From Planctomicrobium sp. (GTDB taxonomy: Bacteria > Planctomycetota > Planctomycetia > Planctomycetales > Planctomycetaceae): a stretch of 7,257 bases of DNA. The stretch covers positions 1 through 7,257 of the forward strand of contig JAJDEL010000012.1 of assembly GCA_029259835.1 (NCBI GenBank), read 5' to 3'. The position numbers and the translations under genes were made by a program. Shown here in pieces: positions 7,001 through 7,257 of this stretch (position 1 is the stretch's first letter; each line of letters begins with the position of its first letter). The notes beneath the pieces were generated by a model. It was given only the letters and a program-made list of their open reading frames with translations, made no database searches and was not told the DNA's origin.

Positions 7001-7257
7001 AGCAGACACTCTCCAAAGAGTACTGCTGAAGATGAGGAATTGCCTGAACGAACTTCCAGGTTGTCCCGCTGTCGTCGGTTCGCCAGATGGTGCCTCGGTC
7101 TCCGACAGCCCAGCCGATTTTATTTCCGATGAAAGTCAGGTCATGAATTGTCGCGTCATCCTGCAAGGGTGAGGCAGCAACCTGCGGGGCAAGATGACCT
7201 ATGATCTCTTGTGCGGTAACTTCACTGTCAGTCGCAGACAGCGAGGCGAAAGCAACC
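4032..7257 (-). CDS. Large exported multidomain protein: YCF48-like propeller, PIG-L-like, TPR-like, CBM9-like; 5' end missing
   Basis: The reading frame is open to the right edge, so the start lies outside the window; 1074 residues are visible (residue 1 at 7256). The first residues (VAFASLSATDSE) look like the end of a signal peptide. Residues about 36-340 hold seven blade-like repeats of the YCF48/BNR type, G(W/I/L)AVG followed by T(N/S)DGGxxW; the fourth lacks DGGxxW. Residues about 346-505 resemble the PIG-L/LmbE deacetylase fold (AQIRTWKPDVILLDE and the following helix), but the HPDDE and HPDH positions read HGHAT and SDDA. A TPR-like pair of helices lies near 648-695 (GQWRLAEETYSELIINYP). 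A CBM9-like domain fills 867-1074 (IPPVLDGRLIDACWSEA; YLTIQFDVDRDYATYYRFDI; ending FGFLRFE). The likely role is extracytoplasmic ligand binding or scaffolding; no catalytic site is visible. The propeller and CBM9-like calls are firm, while the PIG-L call is by motif pattern only. Confidence 0.9.
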   Translation of the reverse strand, partial: VAFASLSATDSEVTAQEIIGHLAPQVAASPLQDDATIHDLTFIGNKIGWAVGDRGTIWRTDDSGTTWKFVQAIPHLQQYSLESVCFLTNRVGWIVGGTVSSVGRIQGGVVLVTSDGGQSWKILSNGQLPYLRKIQFFDLDNGIAVGERTAKYPAGIMTTNDGGQTWLPINADHNATWNDAEFFNRQTGLAVGNEGVQASIANGGLLPGGGELGGLHTIHDITAEATGRCWMVGDGALMLTSQNRGVTWSFPPTSLPKSLDDFTNFECVAQRNGHVWIAGTPGSVVWHSPDNGQSWEKQLTGGSAPLKTIFFSDDQHGVAAGVFGRICMTNDGGRTWRDTRGRNRRLAVWAVHGHATRVPYSFLTRWSREAGYRSAVMLTTRRDIGVDSHFSSENRVRFEQSVQIAGGNLATIDWRLPVTIPGLDRDETKLVEEWSKLTDRRLPEVLLGTLVAQIRTWKPDVILLDEPPSDDAVTKLIHQTLPEAVAQASDPSKFPEQLSIGLTPWNVQKVVMERAVGRSGSILQQPFEILPHLETTLDLATLQAASRMFEDAEETVAARGYEVLYTSPNSQLSKASIFGDLKIGIDSEARRAVPTLRSIDLDRLIEQSKYRRTLTALSQRMVDSPEHGAQLLAQLREMLKPLTNGQAARQLAEMAMKHRKQGQWRLAEETYSELIINYPEQSEALEAMLWLVEFSTSAEMNWQRLRAMNASNSHIEVDKSLVQANFHKALEIAGRNVTQTGFLNEVQLLHDGVDTNSTPLIPVLGDSPGVLNGATAGASQHDLQLRRWHGIAAKIVNDLSAAYPRLFEDDEMQFVVAALLRRRKESRQADKIYGRYLQRLNDDDPWHVAAKGETYLLRPGALSPKPVVSCRTTKIPPVLDGRLIDACWSEASELKLTENSQKDLYVGTEQNLGGRVEYIEPQPIVMFCRDDEYLYVSARVPKNKNLKYAPTQLAGRPRDADLGKHDYLTIQFDVDRDYATYYRFDIDQRGWTREACWDAWGYNPEWFVASEQAVNSWSIEIAIPIEELLPSQLGPQNIWAMGVTRVMPGVGVQSWTNSGGEKPVPPLFGFLRFE

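Noticed and set aside
1..7257. CRISPR array, tRNA, rRNA, insertion sequence or phage genes
   Set aside because: I saw no regularly spaced repeats, tRNA-like cloverleaf, rRNA sequence, transposase motifs or terminal inverted repeats anywhere in the window.

Overview
The window looks like part of a planctomycete (phylum Planctomycetota) chromosome. The main reason is a minus-strand gene pair coding for a planctomycete cytochrome c protein (PSCyt1 / DUF1549 / DUF1553) followed directly by a DUF1501 protein with a twin-arginine signal. These paired families are greatly expanded in that phylum. Base composition looks close to half G+C by eye, and no gene start has a clear Shine-Dalgarno sequence, which also fits. 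I cannot name the genus.

All three recognisable genes are on the minus strand, so the window reads from right to left. At the right edge, a very large exported protein gene (7257 down to 4032, 5' end outside the window) codes for a seven-blade YCF48/BNR-like beta-propeller, a PIG-L/LmbE-like domain without its zinc ligands, a TPR-like helical stretch and a C-terminal CBM9-like domain. About 610 bases without a convincing gene follow. That gap holds a strong intrinsic terminator facing the plus strand, an imperfect palindrome and a small repeat cluster just upstream of the next gene. Next comes the PSCyt1/DUF1549/DUF1553 gene (3422 to 708). Ten bases after its stop, the DUF1501 gene begins (697) and runs off the left edge.

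The cytochrome/DUF1501 pair is almost certainly one operon. By family knowledge, both products act outside the cytoplasm, and such pairs often lie near genes for degradation of complex carbohydrates, although their biochemistry is not settled. The large propeller protein is probably also exported. Its CBM9-like tail suggests binding to a carbohydrate or cell-surface ligand, so a shared envelope role is possible but is inference only. The most unusual items are the domain architecture of the large protein, with its apparently dead deacetylase fold, and the plus-strand terminator that serves no visible plus-strand gene.
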